A stretch of DNA of 26,180 bases from an uncultured Lachnospiraceae bacterium. Its GTDB lineage: Bacteria > Bacillota > Clostridia > Lachnospirales > Lachnospiraceae. The notes below the pieces were generated by a model. The model was not told the origin of the DNA. It did no database searches and saw only the letters and a list, made by a program, of their open reading frames with translations. A program made the translations under genes and the position numbers. This document shows, piece by piece, positions 17,443 to 24,742 of this stretch (positions are counted from its first letter, which is position 1; each line of letters begins with the position of its first letter). The stretch is taken from positions 1 to 26,180 of the forward strand of contig CAJUED010000055.1 in the NCBI GenBank assembly GCA_910585075.1. Direction: 5' to 3'.

Positions 17443-17478
17443 AAACGTATATAGAATTATTTGTTCGTATATAGGAAT
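17443..17478. promoter_or_regulatory. Tandem operator A, probable IclR-regulator site
   Basis: Two copies of CGTATATAG begin 20 bases apart (17446 and 17466). The right copy extends to GTTCGTATATAGGAAT (17463-17478), matching a perfect palindrome at 17808-17823 in 14 of 16 bases. The left copy AAACGTATATAGAA is identical to the left copy of operator B. The pair sits just downstream of the iclR promoter and runs to its ribosome binding site. Confidence 0.75.
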
Positions 17479-17485
17479 CAAATGC

Positions 17486-17514
17486 ATTATAGCATCATAT
17501 GGAAATTGTGTCAA
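17486..17514 (-). promoter_or_regulatory. Consensus sigma-A promoter of the iclR operon
   Basis: On the minus strand TTGACA (17514-17509), a 17-base spacer and TATAAT (17491-17486), both boxes perfect. Transcription should begin near 17479, immediately before the operator pair. Confidence 0.88.
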
Positions 17515-17751
17515 ACGCCGAGATGGATTTTTTGTAACTTTGCCGGACCTGTTGTTATGTTTCAGAGGGCAGGCAGAGCTCCGGCGCCGCATAAGATTGA
17601 CGAAATAATGCTTTGTTTCTTGGATTCTATCACATAACAAATGAGAAATACAGTTATAAACGGTAATTTTATTCTTTTGCCTTTAAATTAGTAAATACAG
17701 GGAAATAAAACTTGAAAATTATAGAAATTATGTAAATGGCCAGAAAATCGG

Positions 17752-17783
17752 TTTACAAACTTTCAATGTTGTGTTAGTATAAT
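17752..17783 (+). promoter_or_regulatory. Promoter of the transporter/galactosidase operon
   Basis: A perfect TATAAT at 17778-17783. The best upstream hexamer, TTTACA (17752-17757), is 20 bases away, longer than usual, so this promoter is probably weak alone. The expected start is near 17790, at the first operator. Confidence 0.6.
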
Positions 17784-17788
17784 AGCGT

Positions 17789-17823
17789 AAACGTATATAG
17801 AAATATAGTTCGTATATACGAAC
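17789..17823. promoter_or_regulatory. Tandem operator B, probable IclR-regulator site
   Basis: AAACGTATATAGAA (17789-17802) is followed 19 bases later by the perfect 16-bp palindrome GTTCGTATATACGAAC (17808-17823). It directly follows the -10 box of the transporter operon, a position suited to repression. Same layout as operator A, with one base less spacing. Confidence 0.8.
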
Positions 17824-17951
17824 GATTAAAGCGGAAGAAACAACCGGTCAAAGGAAACAGCAAAGGAAAACAGATATGGTAGGAAGAAACCATTCGGAAG
17901 ACGTACCGGAAGGAAAACCGCAGAACTTATTAAAAACAGGAGGATACATGT

Positions 17952-19334
17952 ATGAAAAGAAAAATGGCAGCAATGGCTATGACGGCGGCGCTGGTGCTTG
18001 GAACACTGGCCGGATGTGGTAAGACGGAAAACGCACAGCCGGAAACTAAGGAGGAGGAAACCGTAGCGGATGACGCCTCCGGGGAGGCGGCAGAGGAAAC
18101 AGAGACTGCCAAGGAACCGCAGAGCGGAGAAGAAAAGACCATCACAATATGGGCATGGGATGACAATTTTAATGTAGCGGTTATGAAGGAAGCGGCGAAT
18201 GTGTATGCCCAGAGCAATCCGGATGCCAATGTAAATGTGGATGTAGTGAGTCTTTCTAAAGAAGACGTATATGTGAAGCTGCAGACAGCACTGGCTGGCG
18301 GCGGAAGCGGACTTCCCGATATTGTTTTGCTGGAAGATTATGTGTCGGGTAAATACCTGAATACATTCCCGGGCTCCTTTGCAGATTTGACAGAGAAATT
18401 TGATTTTTCACAGTTCTTATCTTTTAAGGTAGATGCGGTAACACAGGATGGCAAGACCTATGCGGTACCTTTTGATACCGGAGCAACAGCTTTGTATTAC
18501 AGATTGGATCTGGTAGAACAGGCCGGTTACACAGAGGAAGATATGCAGGATCTCACATGGGATGAATTTATTGAAATTGGAAAGACAGTTACGGAAAAGA
18601 CCGGGGTTCAGATGATTGTAGAAATTGCAAATAATAAGACCACCCTGGTGCGGGCTATGATGCAGTCCTGCGGTCTGTGGTATTTCGATAAAGACGGCAA
18701 TATTAACATTAAAGACAATGAAGCGTTAAAGTCAGCCTTTGATATTATTGTAAGAATGAAGGAAGCAGGCATTTTATATGAAGCGGAGAGCACCGAAGGA
18801 CGTGCAGGAGCACTGAATAACGGAACGGTGGTATCGGTAGTGAACGCACCTTGGTTCATATCATCCATCCGCCAGGCGGAGGATCAGAGCGGACTTTGGA
18901 GAGCCGCAAGGATTCCCAGGATTGCAGAACTGGATTCTTCCATTAACGCTTCCAATGTAGGCGGTTCCAGCTGGTATGTGTTGGAAAAGTCCGAGGTTAA
19001 GGATGAGGCAATTGCCTTTTTGCAGGGCGTATGGGAAGGAAACACAGATTTTTATGACACAATCATGTTAAATCAGGGCGCTATGGGATCCTACATTCCG
19101 GGGTACGACACAGGCGTATATGACGAGGAAGACGAATTTTTTGGTGGACAGAAGCTGAATGGGCTGTTTGCAGAGATCTTACCGGATGTTATCCCGGTAA
19201 ATTTCGGCGGCTATGTTGCAGAGGCAAATGATGCGATTACCACAGCGCTGGCTAACCTTTTTGAGGGAAAGGTTACGATTGACGAGGCATTAGAGCAGGC
19301 CGAGGCTCAGCTGGCGAATCAGTTAGGCAGATAA
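17952..19334 (+). CDS. Sugar ABC transporter solute-binding lipoprotein
   Basis: 460 residues; AGGAGG lies seven bases before the ATG at 17952. The N-terminus is a lipoprotein signal peptide with lipobox LAGC, so Cys22 would be lipidated and the protein anchored outside the membrane. An acidic linker (about 25-60) leads to a family 1 extracellular binding domain: TITIWAWDDNFN, DVVSLSKEDVYVKLQTALAGG, LPDIVLLEDY, GKTYAVPFDTGATALYYR and a C-terminal NLFEGKVTIDEALEQAEAQL. These are usual for binding proteins of CUT1-type oligosaccharide importers. It is the first gene of the operon with two permeases and a GH35-like enzyme. A hairpin follows it. The ligand is not readable from sequence; context suggests a galactose-containing substrate. 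Confidence 0.93.
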   Translation: MKRKMAAMAMTAALVLGTLAGCGKTENAQPETKEEETVADDASGEAAEETETAKEPQSGEEKTITIWAWDDNFNVAVMKEAANVYAQSNPDANVNVDVVSLSKEDVYVKLQTALAGGGSGLPDIVLLEDYVSGKYLNTFPGSFADLTEKFDFSQFLSFKVDAVTQDGKTYAVPFDTGATALYYRLDLVEQAGYTEEDMQDLTWDEFIEIGKTVTEKTGVQMIVEIANNKTTLVRAMMQSCGLWYFDKDGNINIKDNEALKSAFDIIVRMKEAGILYEAESTEGRAGALNNGTVVSVVNAPWFISSIRQAEDQSGLWRAARIPRIAELDSSINASNVGGSSWYVLEKSEVKDEAIAFLQGVWEGNTDFYDTIMLNQGAMGSYIPGYDTGVYDEEDEFFGGQKLNGLFAEILPDVIPVNFGGYVAEANDAITTALANLFEGKVTIDEALEQAEAQLANQLGR

Positions 19335-19348
19335 AGTCTTAAAAGGCA

Positions 19349-19376
19349 GGGCTGCGCGTGTTACATTGCGCAGCCC
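19349..19376 (+). promoter_or_regulatory. Intercistronic stem-loop after the binding-protein gene
   Basis: GGGCTGCGC (19349-19357) pairs perfectly with GCGCAGCCC (19368-19376) around a 10-base loop. No T tract follows. Such hairpins after a binding-protein gene commonly stabilise the upstream message or reduce read-through, giving more binding protein than permease. Here that role is inferred. Confidence 0.75.
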
Positions 19377-19457
19377 ATAAAGTCTCCGAAAGACAGCTAA
19401 AGGTAACACGACGTGAGACTGCGGAGAGGGAATACATTTTTATATGGAGGTAAACGG

Positions 19458-20342
19458 ATGAAACGGACAAAGAAGGCGGGGCCTAATTATGACAGATACG
19501 GATGGATTTTCATTTCAGCGGCCTTTTTGCTTTACCTTATTTTTACAATTTATCCGGCTGTGGAATCGTTGATGCTGGCGTTTCAGAGCCTGGAAGGGGG
19601 AGAATACATCTTCGTAGGTTTGAAAAATTTTAAAAGAATGTTTGGGGATGCTATTTTTCTGCAGTCGCTGAAAAATACATTTTTGTACATGGTGCTTCAG
19701 GTTCCGGTTATGCTTATCATGGCATTGGTGATAGCGGTTATGTTAAACAGCAGCTTCCTGAAATTTAAAGGCTTCTTCCGCACATCTATTTTTCTTCCAT
19801 GTGTAACCTCCCTGGTAGCGTATTCTATTTTGTTTAAAATGATGTTTTCTTTGGATGGAATCATCAATCAGGCTTTGATGCATCTGGGAATTTTAGATGC
19901 ACCCTATCAGTTTTTACAGAATTCCGGCTGGGCCAGAGCGGTTATTGTGATTGCAATGTTATGGAGATGGACCGGATATAATGTAATTTTTTACCTGTCA
20001 GCACTGCAGAATATTCCCAAAGAAACCTTTGAAGCGGCGAAGGTGGACGGCGCCAATGCGGTACAGACCTTTTTCCGTGTAACGGTGCCTCAGCTCAAGC
20101 CGATCGTACTTCTTACGGCCATCATGTCCACCAACGGAACGCTGCAGCTGTTTGATGAGACAATGAATATTACCCAGGGCGGGCCGGCCAATTCTACCTT
20201 GACGGTATCTCATTATATTTACAATCAATCTTTTGTATATGCGCCGAACTTTGGCTATGCTTCGGCCATCTCATATATGGTTGTCTTTATTATGATTATT
20301 CTGGCGATTATTCAATTTAGCGTGGCGGGAAAGGAAGGGTGA
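19458..20342 (+). CDS. Sugar ABC transporter permease (MalF/UgpA type)
   Basis: 294 residues from the ATG at 19458, with GGAGG seven bases upstream. The longer frame starting at 19413 has no site. About six transmembrane helices are visible, beginning with YGWIFISAAFLLYLIFTIYP. The cytoplasmic EAA loop that contacts the transport ATPase is present around residues 190-215 (EAAKVDGANAVQTFFRVTVPQ). It is the first of the two permeases of a CUT1-type importer. No ATPase gene is in the window; in Firmicutes one shared MsmK-like ATPase often serves many such importers. Confidence 0.93.
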   Translation: MKRTKKAGPNYDRYGWIFISAAFLLYLIFTIYPAVESLMLAFQSLEGGEYIFVGLKNFKRMFGDAIFLQSLKNTFLYMVLQVPVMLIMALVIAVMLNSSFLKFKGFFRTSIFLPCVTSLVAYSILFKMMFSLDGIINQALMHLGILDAPYQFLQNSGWARAVIVIAMLWRWTGYNVIFYLSALQNIPKETFEAAKVDGANAVQTFFRVTVPQLKPIVLLTAIMSTNGTLQLFDETMNITQGGPANSTLTVSHYIYNQSFVYAPNFGYASAISYMVVFIMIILAIIQFSVAGKEG

Positions 20343-20345
20343 AAA

Positions 20346-20395
20346 GTTGAAAGAATTGCATTCTTTCAACTACAAATTTGTGCGCGGCACAAATT
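20346..20395 (+). promoter_or_regulatory. Two adjacent perfect hairpins between the permease genes
   Basis: First hairpin: GTTGAAAGAAT (20346-20356) with ATTCTTTCAAC (20360-20370), 11 pairs, loop TGC. Second: AATTTGTGC (20375-20383) with GCACAAATT (20387-20395), nine pairs, loop GCG. They occupy nearly all of the 72-base gap between the permease genes. No T tract follows. Likely RNA processing or stability elements within the operon mRNA. Confidence 0.8.
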
Positions 20396-20414
20396 CGCAT
20401 GTTGAGAAAGGAGT

Positions 20415-21251
20415 ATGGATATAAAAATGGTAAAAGAAAAAATTATGCGAACTGCAAAACGGGTAATTCTGCACCTTTTTTTACTGGCTGCGGTGCTGAT
20501 CTCTATTTTCCCTTTTTACTGGATGCTCTCCGGCGCTACCAATTCCAGCGTGAATATCACAGGAGGCGCTATGTGGTTTGGCAGCAACCTGAAGGAAAAC
20601 TGGAGCAATTTACAGGGAACGGCAAACGTATTTCTGATTTTCTGGAATACGATAAAGACCACATTGATTTATACGTTTCTTGCCATTTTGATATGTGCTA
20701 TGGCGGGATATGGTTTTGAAAAGTATCGCTCAAAAGGGAAAAATGTGGTGTATGCCATGTTTTTACTCTCCATGATGATTCCTTTTTCAGCGCAGATGAT
20801 ACCGCTCTTTAAGATGGCGTCCAAGGCCAATATGCTGGATTCCCATGTGGCAATCATTTTGCCTACCATTGCAATGCCCTTTCTTGTGTTTTTCTTCAGG
20901 CAGAGTTTTCAGTCTTATCCTACGGAACTGATTGAGGCGGCCCGTGTAGATGGGGCAAATGAGTTTCGGATTTTCTTTCAGCTGGTGATGCGCCCTATGA
21001 AGTCTACCTTTGCAGCGGCTGCAATTTATGCCTTTATGAAGCAGTGGAATAATTATTTATGGCCTTTGATTGTGATACAGAGTAATGAAAAGAAGACCTT
21101 TACATTGCTGTTATCCTCTTTATCATCAGCCTACTATGTGGATTACGGGCAGTTGATGCTGGCAATCGTACTGGCTACATTGCCAATAATCATTGTCTTT
21201 TTGACCATGCAGAAGCAGTTCGTGGAAGGAATTGTAGGAACCTCAAAATAA
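20415..21251 (+). CDS. Sugar ABC transporter permease (MalG/UgpE type)
   Basis: 278 residues as annotated. The start is uncertain: AAAGGAG ends one base before the ATG at 20415 and 13 before the ATG at 20427, neither ideal. About six transmembrane helices, starting VILHLFLLAAVLISIFPFYW. The EAA loop is at about 172-196 (EAARVDGANEFRIFFQLVMRP), and the end (IIIVFLTMQKQFVEGIVGTSK) has the FVEG.. tail typical of MalG-like permeases. It pairs with the upstream permease to form the membrane channel. Confidence 0.93.
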   Translation: MDIKMVKEKIMRTAKRVILHLFLLAAVLISIFPFYWMLSGATNSSVNITGGAMWFGSNLKENWSNLQGTANVFLIFWNTIKTTLIYTFLAILICAMAGYGFEKYRSKGKNVVYAMFLLSMMIPFSAQMIPLFKMASKANMLDSHVAIILPTIAMPFLVFFFRQSFQSYPTELIEAARVDGANEFRIFFQLVMRPMKSTFAAAAIYAFMKQWNNYLWPLIVIQSNEKKTFTLLLSSLSSAYYVDYGQLMLAIVLATLPIIIVFLTMQKQFVEGIVGTSK

Positions 21252-21264
21252 AAATCAAAGAATC

Positions 21265-21301
21265 GACAAACAGTTTTGCGAAACGTGACAACGTTTGATA
21301 T
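21265..21301. repeat. Distant diverged copy of the 37-bp repeat
   Basis: Over bases 21271-21300 it agrees with unit 3 of the array at 9328-9475 in 24 of 30 positions, including GTTTTGCGAA and CGTTTG. It lies in the 127-base gap between the second permease and the GH35-like gene. The AAACG/CGTTT pairing is kept with an A-T in place of a G-U pair, which supports a structured element. Confidence 0.6.
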
Positions 21302-21378
21302 ATTTGAAAAACAGTGCGAAAATGAGGCAGGGAAAATTGAAAGAGCGGTGCAAAAAGCAGCGCGGAAATGAGGATAAT

Positions 21379-23784
21379 ATGAGAGAATACGGTCTGGATG
21401 CCAGGAACATCAAAAATCCCATTTATCCGGCGCCCATTGACATGGGCGGGTGCGATGATAAGGGAAAGAAGCTGGAGATTGGAAACTATTTTTTGACAAT
21501 GGATGGAAAACCCTTTTTTGGCATATGCGGAGAAGCTCATTTTTCACGGATGAATGAGCAGCTCTGGGAGGACGAAATCATTAAAATGAAGCTGGGCGGC
21601 ATCAACATTGTGGCGGGATATATTTTCTGGATTCACCATGAGGAGATTGAGGGAGAGTTTGACTGGAGCGGCAATAAGAACTTGCGCCGTTTTATCACAC
21701 TGTGTCAGAAAAATGGAATGTATGTGATTTTGCGCATTGGGCCCTTTTCCCATGGGGAATGCCGCAATGGCGGTTTCCCGGACTGGATGTTTGGAAGACC
21801 CTTTGACATCAGATGCGACGACCCCCAATATTTGGAATACACGAAACGTTTTTACACGGAGATTTATAAACAGGCAAAAGGGTTTTTGTTTAAGGACGGC
21901 GGCCCTGTGATTGGTGTACAGCTGGAAAACGAGCACGAACATGCCTCCTGCCCATGGGAGATGACTACGGAAAACAGCAAAGAATGGGTGGTCAGCGGCA
22001 GAGAAGGAAAAGAGCATATGGCTACCTTAAAGAGACTGGCAAAAGAGGTTGGCTTTGATGTACCTCTTTATACGGCAACCGCATGGGGCGGAGCCTGTGC
22101 GCCGGAGGATATTGTCTTTCCACTGTGGGGCGGCTATGCGTTCAGGCCCTGGATGTTTTATGATGGCAAGTTAAAGGAGCATCCTGCCACGGCGGAATAC
22201 CTGTATGGAGATTTTCACTGTAATACGGCGCCGAAATATTATAATTTTGACCCGGAATATCAGGCGGAAGATTTTCCGTACGCCTGCTGTGAGATGGGTG
22301 GAGGGATGAACGTTTATTATCCTTATCGTTTTCAGCTGCCTTATGAAAGCGTTGGCGCCCTTGCACAGGTAAAGACAGGGAGCGGATGCAATTTCCTGGG
22401 CTACTATATGTACCACGGAGGGACTCATCCCAAAGGGAAAAAGGTTCCCTGGCTGAATGAGTGTGCGGTTCCCAAATTTTCATATGATTATCAGGCGCCG
22501 CTTGGAGAATTTGGCCAGGTGCGCAAATCCTTCCATCAACTGAAACTTCAGCATTTATTCTATCAGGAGTTTACAGAGGAAATCACAGCAACAAAAACCG
22601 TGCTTTCAAAAGAGGCTGTCTGCCAGGAACCGGAGGATGTGGAAACCCTGCGTTATGTGGCAAGGGTGGATGAGCAGGGCCATGGTTTCCTGTTTTTGAA
22701 CAATTATCAGGATCATGTGGAGTGTATTGAGCAAAAGGACTTCGCTGTGACGATACAAACAGACAGGGGAACGGTCCGGGTGCCGGAGGAAGGTTCTTTG
22801 AATCTGGCGAAGGAGAGCTTTGCTATTTTGCCCATGTGGATGGAAATTCATGGTAGGATGCTGCAATATGCCACGACCCAGCCTGTGACCCGACTGAAAA
22901 CAGAAGGAAAAGAATACTATTTTTTCACCTTTGCAAGAAATATGCGCGGAGAATATGTGTTTGAGGAAGGCTTTACGCTGCGGGAAGGAGAAGGCTGCAA
23001 GGTGACAGGACACAGAGCGGAGCCGTCCGCGGATAGCTGTAGTTATTTTAGCTTTATGGGCACGGACGGGATGGAATGTATTATCTGCACTTTGCCGGAA
23101 AAAGAAGCCCTCCGTCTGTGGCAGGTGGAAATGGACGGAGAAAGAAAGCTGTTTTTATCGGATTGTCCGGTACTTTACAAAGATGGCGGACTTGAGCTGG
23201 AATATCACTGCAAAGAAGAAATAAGCATAGGAATGTTCCCAGGAGAAGAAGGCAGTATTTGGCTGGATGGAATGGAGCGGAAAGCCTGCGGACAAAAGGG
23301 TGTATTTCGAATGTTCGCGCCCTGGCAGCAGGAGAAGGCGCTGCACTTTGAAGTGCAGGACGTGAGCACCGTAAATAAGGAAGGGGACGGAGCTTTGAAG
23401 CGCCCTGTGGTGGGGAGCCCATTGACTTCCACAAAGGTGGTAAATGCAAGAGCGATGCTTAAATTTGACCCTGACGTATTTGAGAATGTGAAGCAGGCCA
23501 TATTGAAGGTATATTATGAAGGAGATGTAGGATATGCCTTTACGGACGGAGAGATGTTCCATGATAATTTCTGTAACGGTGCGGCCTGGGAAATAGATTT
23601 GCTGCCCCAGAAGGAAAAGCTTTTAAAACAGGGAATGTATCTATATGTTTCCCCCAAAAAGCGGGGCGCTTATGTGGACAACAGTTCCGCTATGGCGGCG
23701 CGGTTTGAAGTGGTGGAGGAGCAGATCGCCAAAATTGAAAGAGTGGAGCTTGAGGCTGTAAAACGCGTAAAATTAAGGATTTAG
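21379..23784 (+). CDS. GH35-like beta-galactosidase, cytoplasmic
   Basis: 801 residues from the ATG at 21379, with TGAGGA just upstream; the longer frame from 21295 begins inside the repeat copy. The TIM barrel (about 35-400) follows the GH35 pattern: FLTMDGKPFFGICGEAHFSR, WEDEIIKMKLGGINIVAGYI, FWIHHEEIEGEFDWSG, GMYVILRIGPFSHGECRNGG and GPVIGVQLENEHEH. The NE pair supplies the acid/base, probably E185. The nucleophile is likely E305 in CCEMGGG, where usual members have a TEFWxGW-like segment, so this is a divergent member. The C-terminal ~400 residues look beta-rich and would be accessory domains. There is no signal peptide, so it acts on imported oligosaccharide. It is last in the transporter operon and ends before a strong terminator. 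Aglycone specificity is unknown. Confidence 0.85.
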   Translation: MREYGLDARNIKNPIYPAPIDMGGCDDKGKKLEIGNYFLTMDGKPFFGICGEAHFSRMNEQLWEDEIIKMKLGGINIVAGYIFWIHHEEIEGEFDWSGNKNLRRFITLCQKNGMYVILRIGPFSHGECRNGGFPDWMFGRPFDIRCDDPQYLEYTKRFYTEIYKQAKGFLFKDGGPVIGVQLENEHEHASCPWEMTTENSKEWVVSGREGKEHMATLKRLAKEVGFDVPLYTATAWGGACAPEDIVFPLWGGYAFRPWMFYDGKLKEHPATAEYLYGDFHCNTAPKYYNFDPEYQAEDFPYACCEMGGGMNVYYPYRFQLPYESVGALAQVKTGSGCNFLGYYMYHGGTHPKGKKVPWLNECAVPKFSYDYQAPLGEFGQVRKSFHQLKLQHLFYQEFTEEITATKTVLSKEAVCQEPEDVETLRYVARVDEQGHGFLFLNNYQDHVECIEQKDFAVTIQTDRGTVRVPEEGSLNLAKESFAILPMWMEIHGRMLQYATTQPVTRLKTEGKEYYFFTFARNMRGEYVFEEGFTLREGEGCKVTGHRAEPSADSCSYFSFMGTDGMECIICTLPEKEALRLWQVEMDGERKLFLSDCPVLYKDGGLELEYHCKEEISIGMFPGEEGSIWLDGMERKACGQKGVFRMFAPWQQEKALHFEVQDVSTVNKEGDGALKRPVVGSPLTSTKVVNARAMLKFDPDVFENVKQAILKVYYEGDVGYAFTDGEMFHDNFCNGAAWEIDLLPQKEKLLKQGMYLYVSPKKRGAYVDNSSAMAARFEVVEEQIAKIERVELEAVKRVKLRI

Positions 23785-23864
23785 CAGGAAATTTTGAAAT
23801 GTTTTGCCCGGAGTCTTCGGGCCTTCGGAGTGTTATATAAACATGCATTAAGCATTACATTATA

Positions 23865-23912
23865 AAATACCTGAGAGAGTCTTCCATATTTGAGACTCTC
23901 TCAGGTATTTTT
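23865..23912. terminator. Bidirectional terminator between convergent genes
   Basis: An 18-base perfect stem: 23865-23882 and 23893-23910, with core CCTGAGAGAGTCT and loop TCCATATTTG. The + side ends in a T run (23908-23912) and the left flank is A-rich, so the minus strand also reads into a T-rich run. It separates the GH35-like gene (+) from the PAP2 gene (-). Confidence 0.92.
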
Positions 23913-23924
23913 ATTACTTAGTCA

Positions 23925-24004
23925 GTCAACAACCCCGCTGTAAGCAGCCGCTTGGCTCGTTGTTCACGGGAATAAATCCTGCTGAAAGCAGCGAGGGTGT
24001 TGAC
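23925..24004. repeat. Imperfect inverted-repeat element
   Basis: GTCAACAACCCCGCTG (23925-23940) and CAGCGAGGGTGTTGAC (23989-24004) pair at 14 of 16 positions. Inside lie two alternative small hairpins, GCTG-TAAG-CAGC (23937-23948) and GCTG-AAAG-CAGC (23981-23992). The end sequence GAGGGTGTTGAC recurs exactly at 15641-15652, opposite a TAGTCA at about 15604, which suggests a dispersed family. Its right end lies 15 bases from the 3' end of the PAP2 gene. Confidence 0.6.
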
Positions 24005-24019
24005 CTTTGCGGATGGGAA

Positions 24020-24697
24020 TCAAACCCGCCGAACTCTCGGACGCTTTGAATTCTGCCGGCGGTTCTGCCATGCGGCAACAACATCAGCCTGATACACGAC
24101 CACATACATAACGCCCGCCATCATAAGGCCGGTGATCACATCAAACATAGAGTGCTGTTTGATGAACATGGTAGAAAGAACGATGGAAATACACAATATT
24201 AGTGAACCCGCGCACAGCTTCTTGTTTCTGGCAAGAGAGGGTGTGTGCACAATTGCTAGGTGAGCACCAATGGAATTATAAACATGGATGCTTGGCCATA
24301 AATTTGTAGGCGTATCCGCCCGGTACAGATGGGCAACTAACGCCGTAAAAATATTGTCTCTGGGCATTGTGTAGGGACGAAGGTGATGTCCGTTGGGCCA
24401 GAGGGTGGAAACAACCAGAAATACGGTCATCCCGGTAAAAAGGAACACACATGTTTTGATATATTCCTGTTTGTTCTTAAAAAAGCAATATGCTACGGCG
24501 GCAGATACATAAACAAACCATAAAAAATAGGGTATTACAAATATTTCACAAAAAGGTATGGCATCATCAAATTTCATATGGATAATGGTTTCGGGATGGA
24601 CTACGGTTTTTTCCAGCCAGGCAAACCATGTGCAGTAAATGATGGCATAAATCATAAGCGGTATGGCGTGTTTATACCTTTCATAATATTTTTTCAT
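24020..24697 (-). CDS. PAP2-family membrane phosphatase
   Basis: 225 residues with about six transmembrane helices. The PAP2 signature is present in a variant form: NGHHLRPY (102-109), PSIHVYNS (135-142, where most members have PSGH) and KQHSMFDVITG (180-190), giving His138, His182 and Asp186 as the probable catalytic set. PSIH and the downstream helix plan resemble the inositol-phosphorylceramide-synthase-like branch of PAP2 proteins. It would remove phosphate from, or transfer it between, lipid phosphates at the outer membrane face. GAGGAGG is upstream, but 13 bases from the ATG, longer than usual. The gene follows the lipid kinase gene by 45 bases in the same direction, so the two are probably co-transcribed and act on related lipids. 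Confidence 0.87.
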   Translation of the reverse strand: MKKYYERYKHAIPLMIYAIIYCTWFAWLEKTVVHPETIIHMKFDDAIPFCEIFVIPYFLWFVYVSAAVAYCFFKNKQEYIKTCVFLFTGMTVFLVVSTLWPNGHHLRPYTMPRDNIFTALVAHLYRADTPTNLWPSIHVYNSIGAHLAIVHTPSLARNKKLCAGSLILCISIVLSTMFIKQHSMFDVITGLMMAGVMYVVVYQADVVAAWQNRRQNSKRPRVRRV

Positions 24698-24742
24698 AAT
24701 TTTCTCAATTCCTCCTCATTAAAGAACTTATAACTTAAAAAC

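Larger units (their letters stand above)
17433..17951. other. Divergent control region of the galactonate and transporter operons
   Basis: About 520 bases without a convincing gene. It holds the minus-strand promoter and operator of the iclR operon at the left (17443-17514), and the plus-strand promoter and operator of the transporter operon toward the right (17752-17823). A purine-rich 5' leader of about 125 bases (17824-17950) follows and ends in AGGAGG. I see nothing clear in the middle (17515-17750), which is AT-rich in its right half. Confidence 0.75.
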
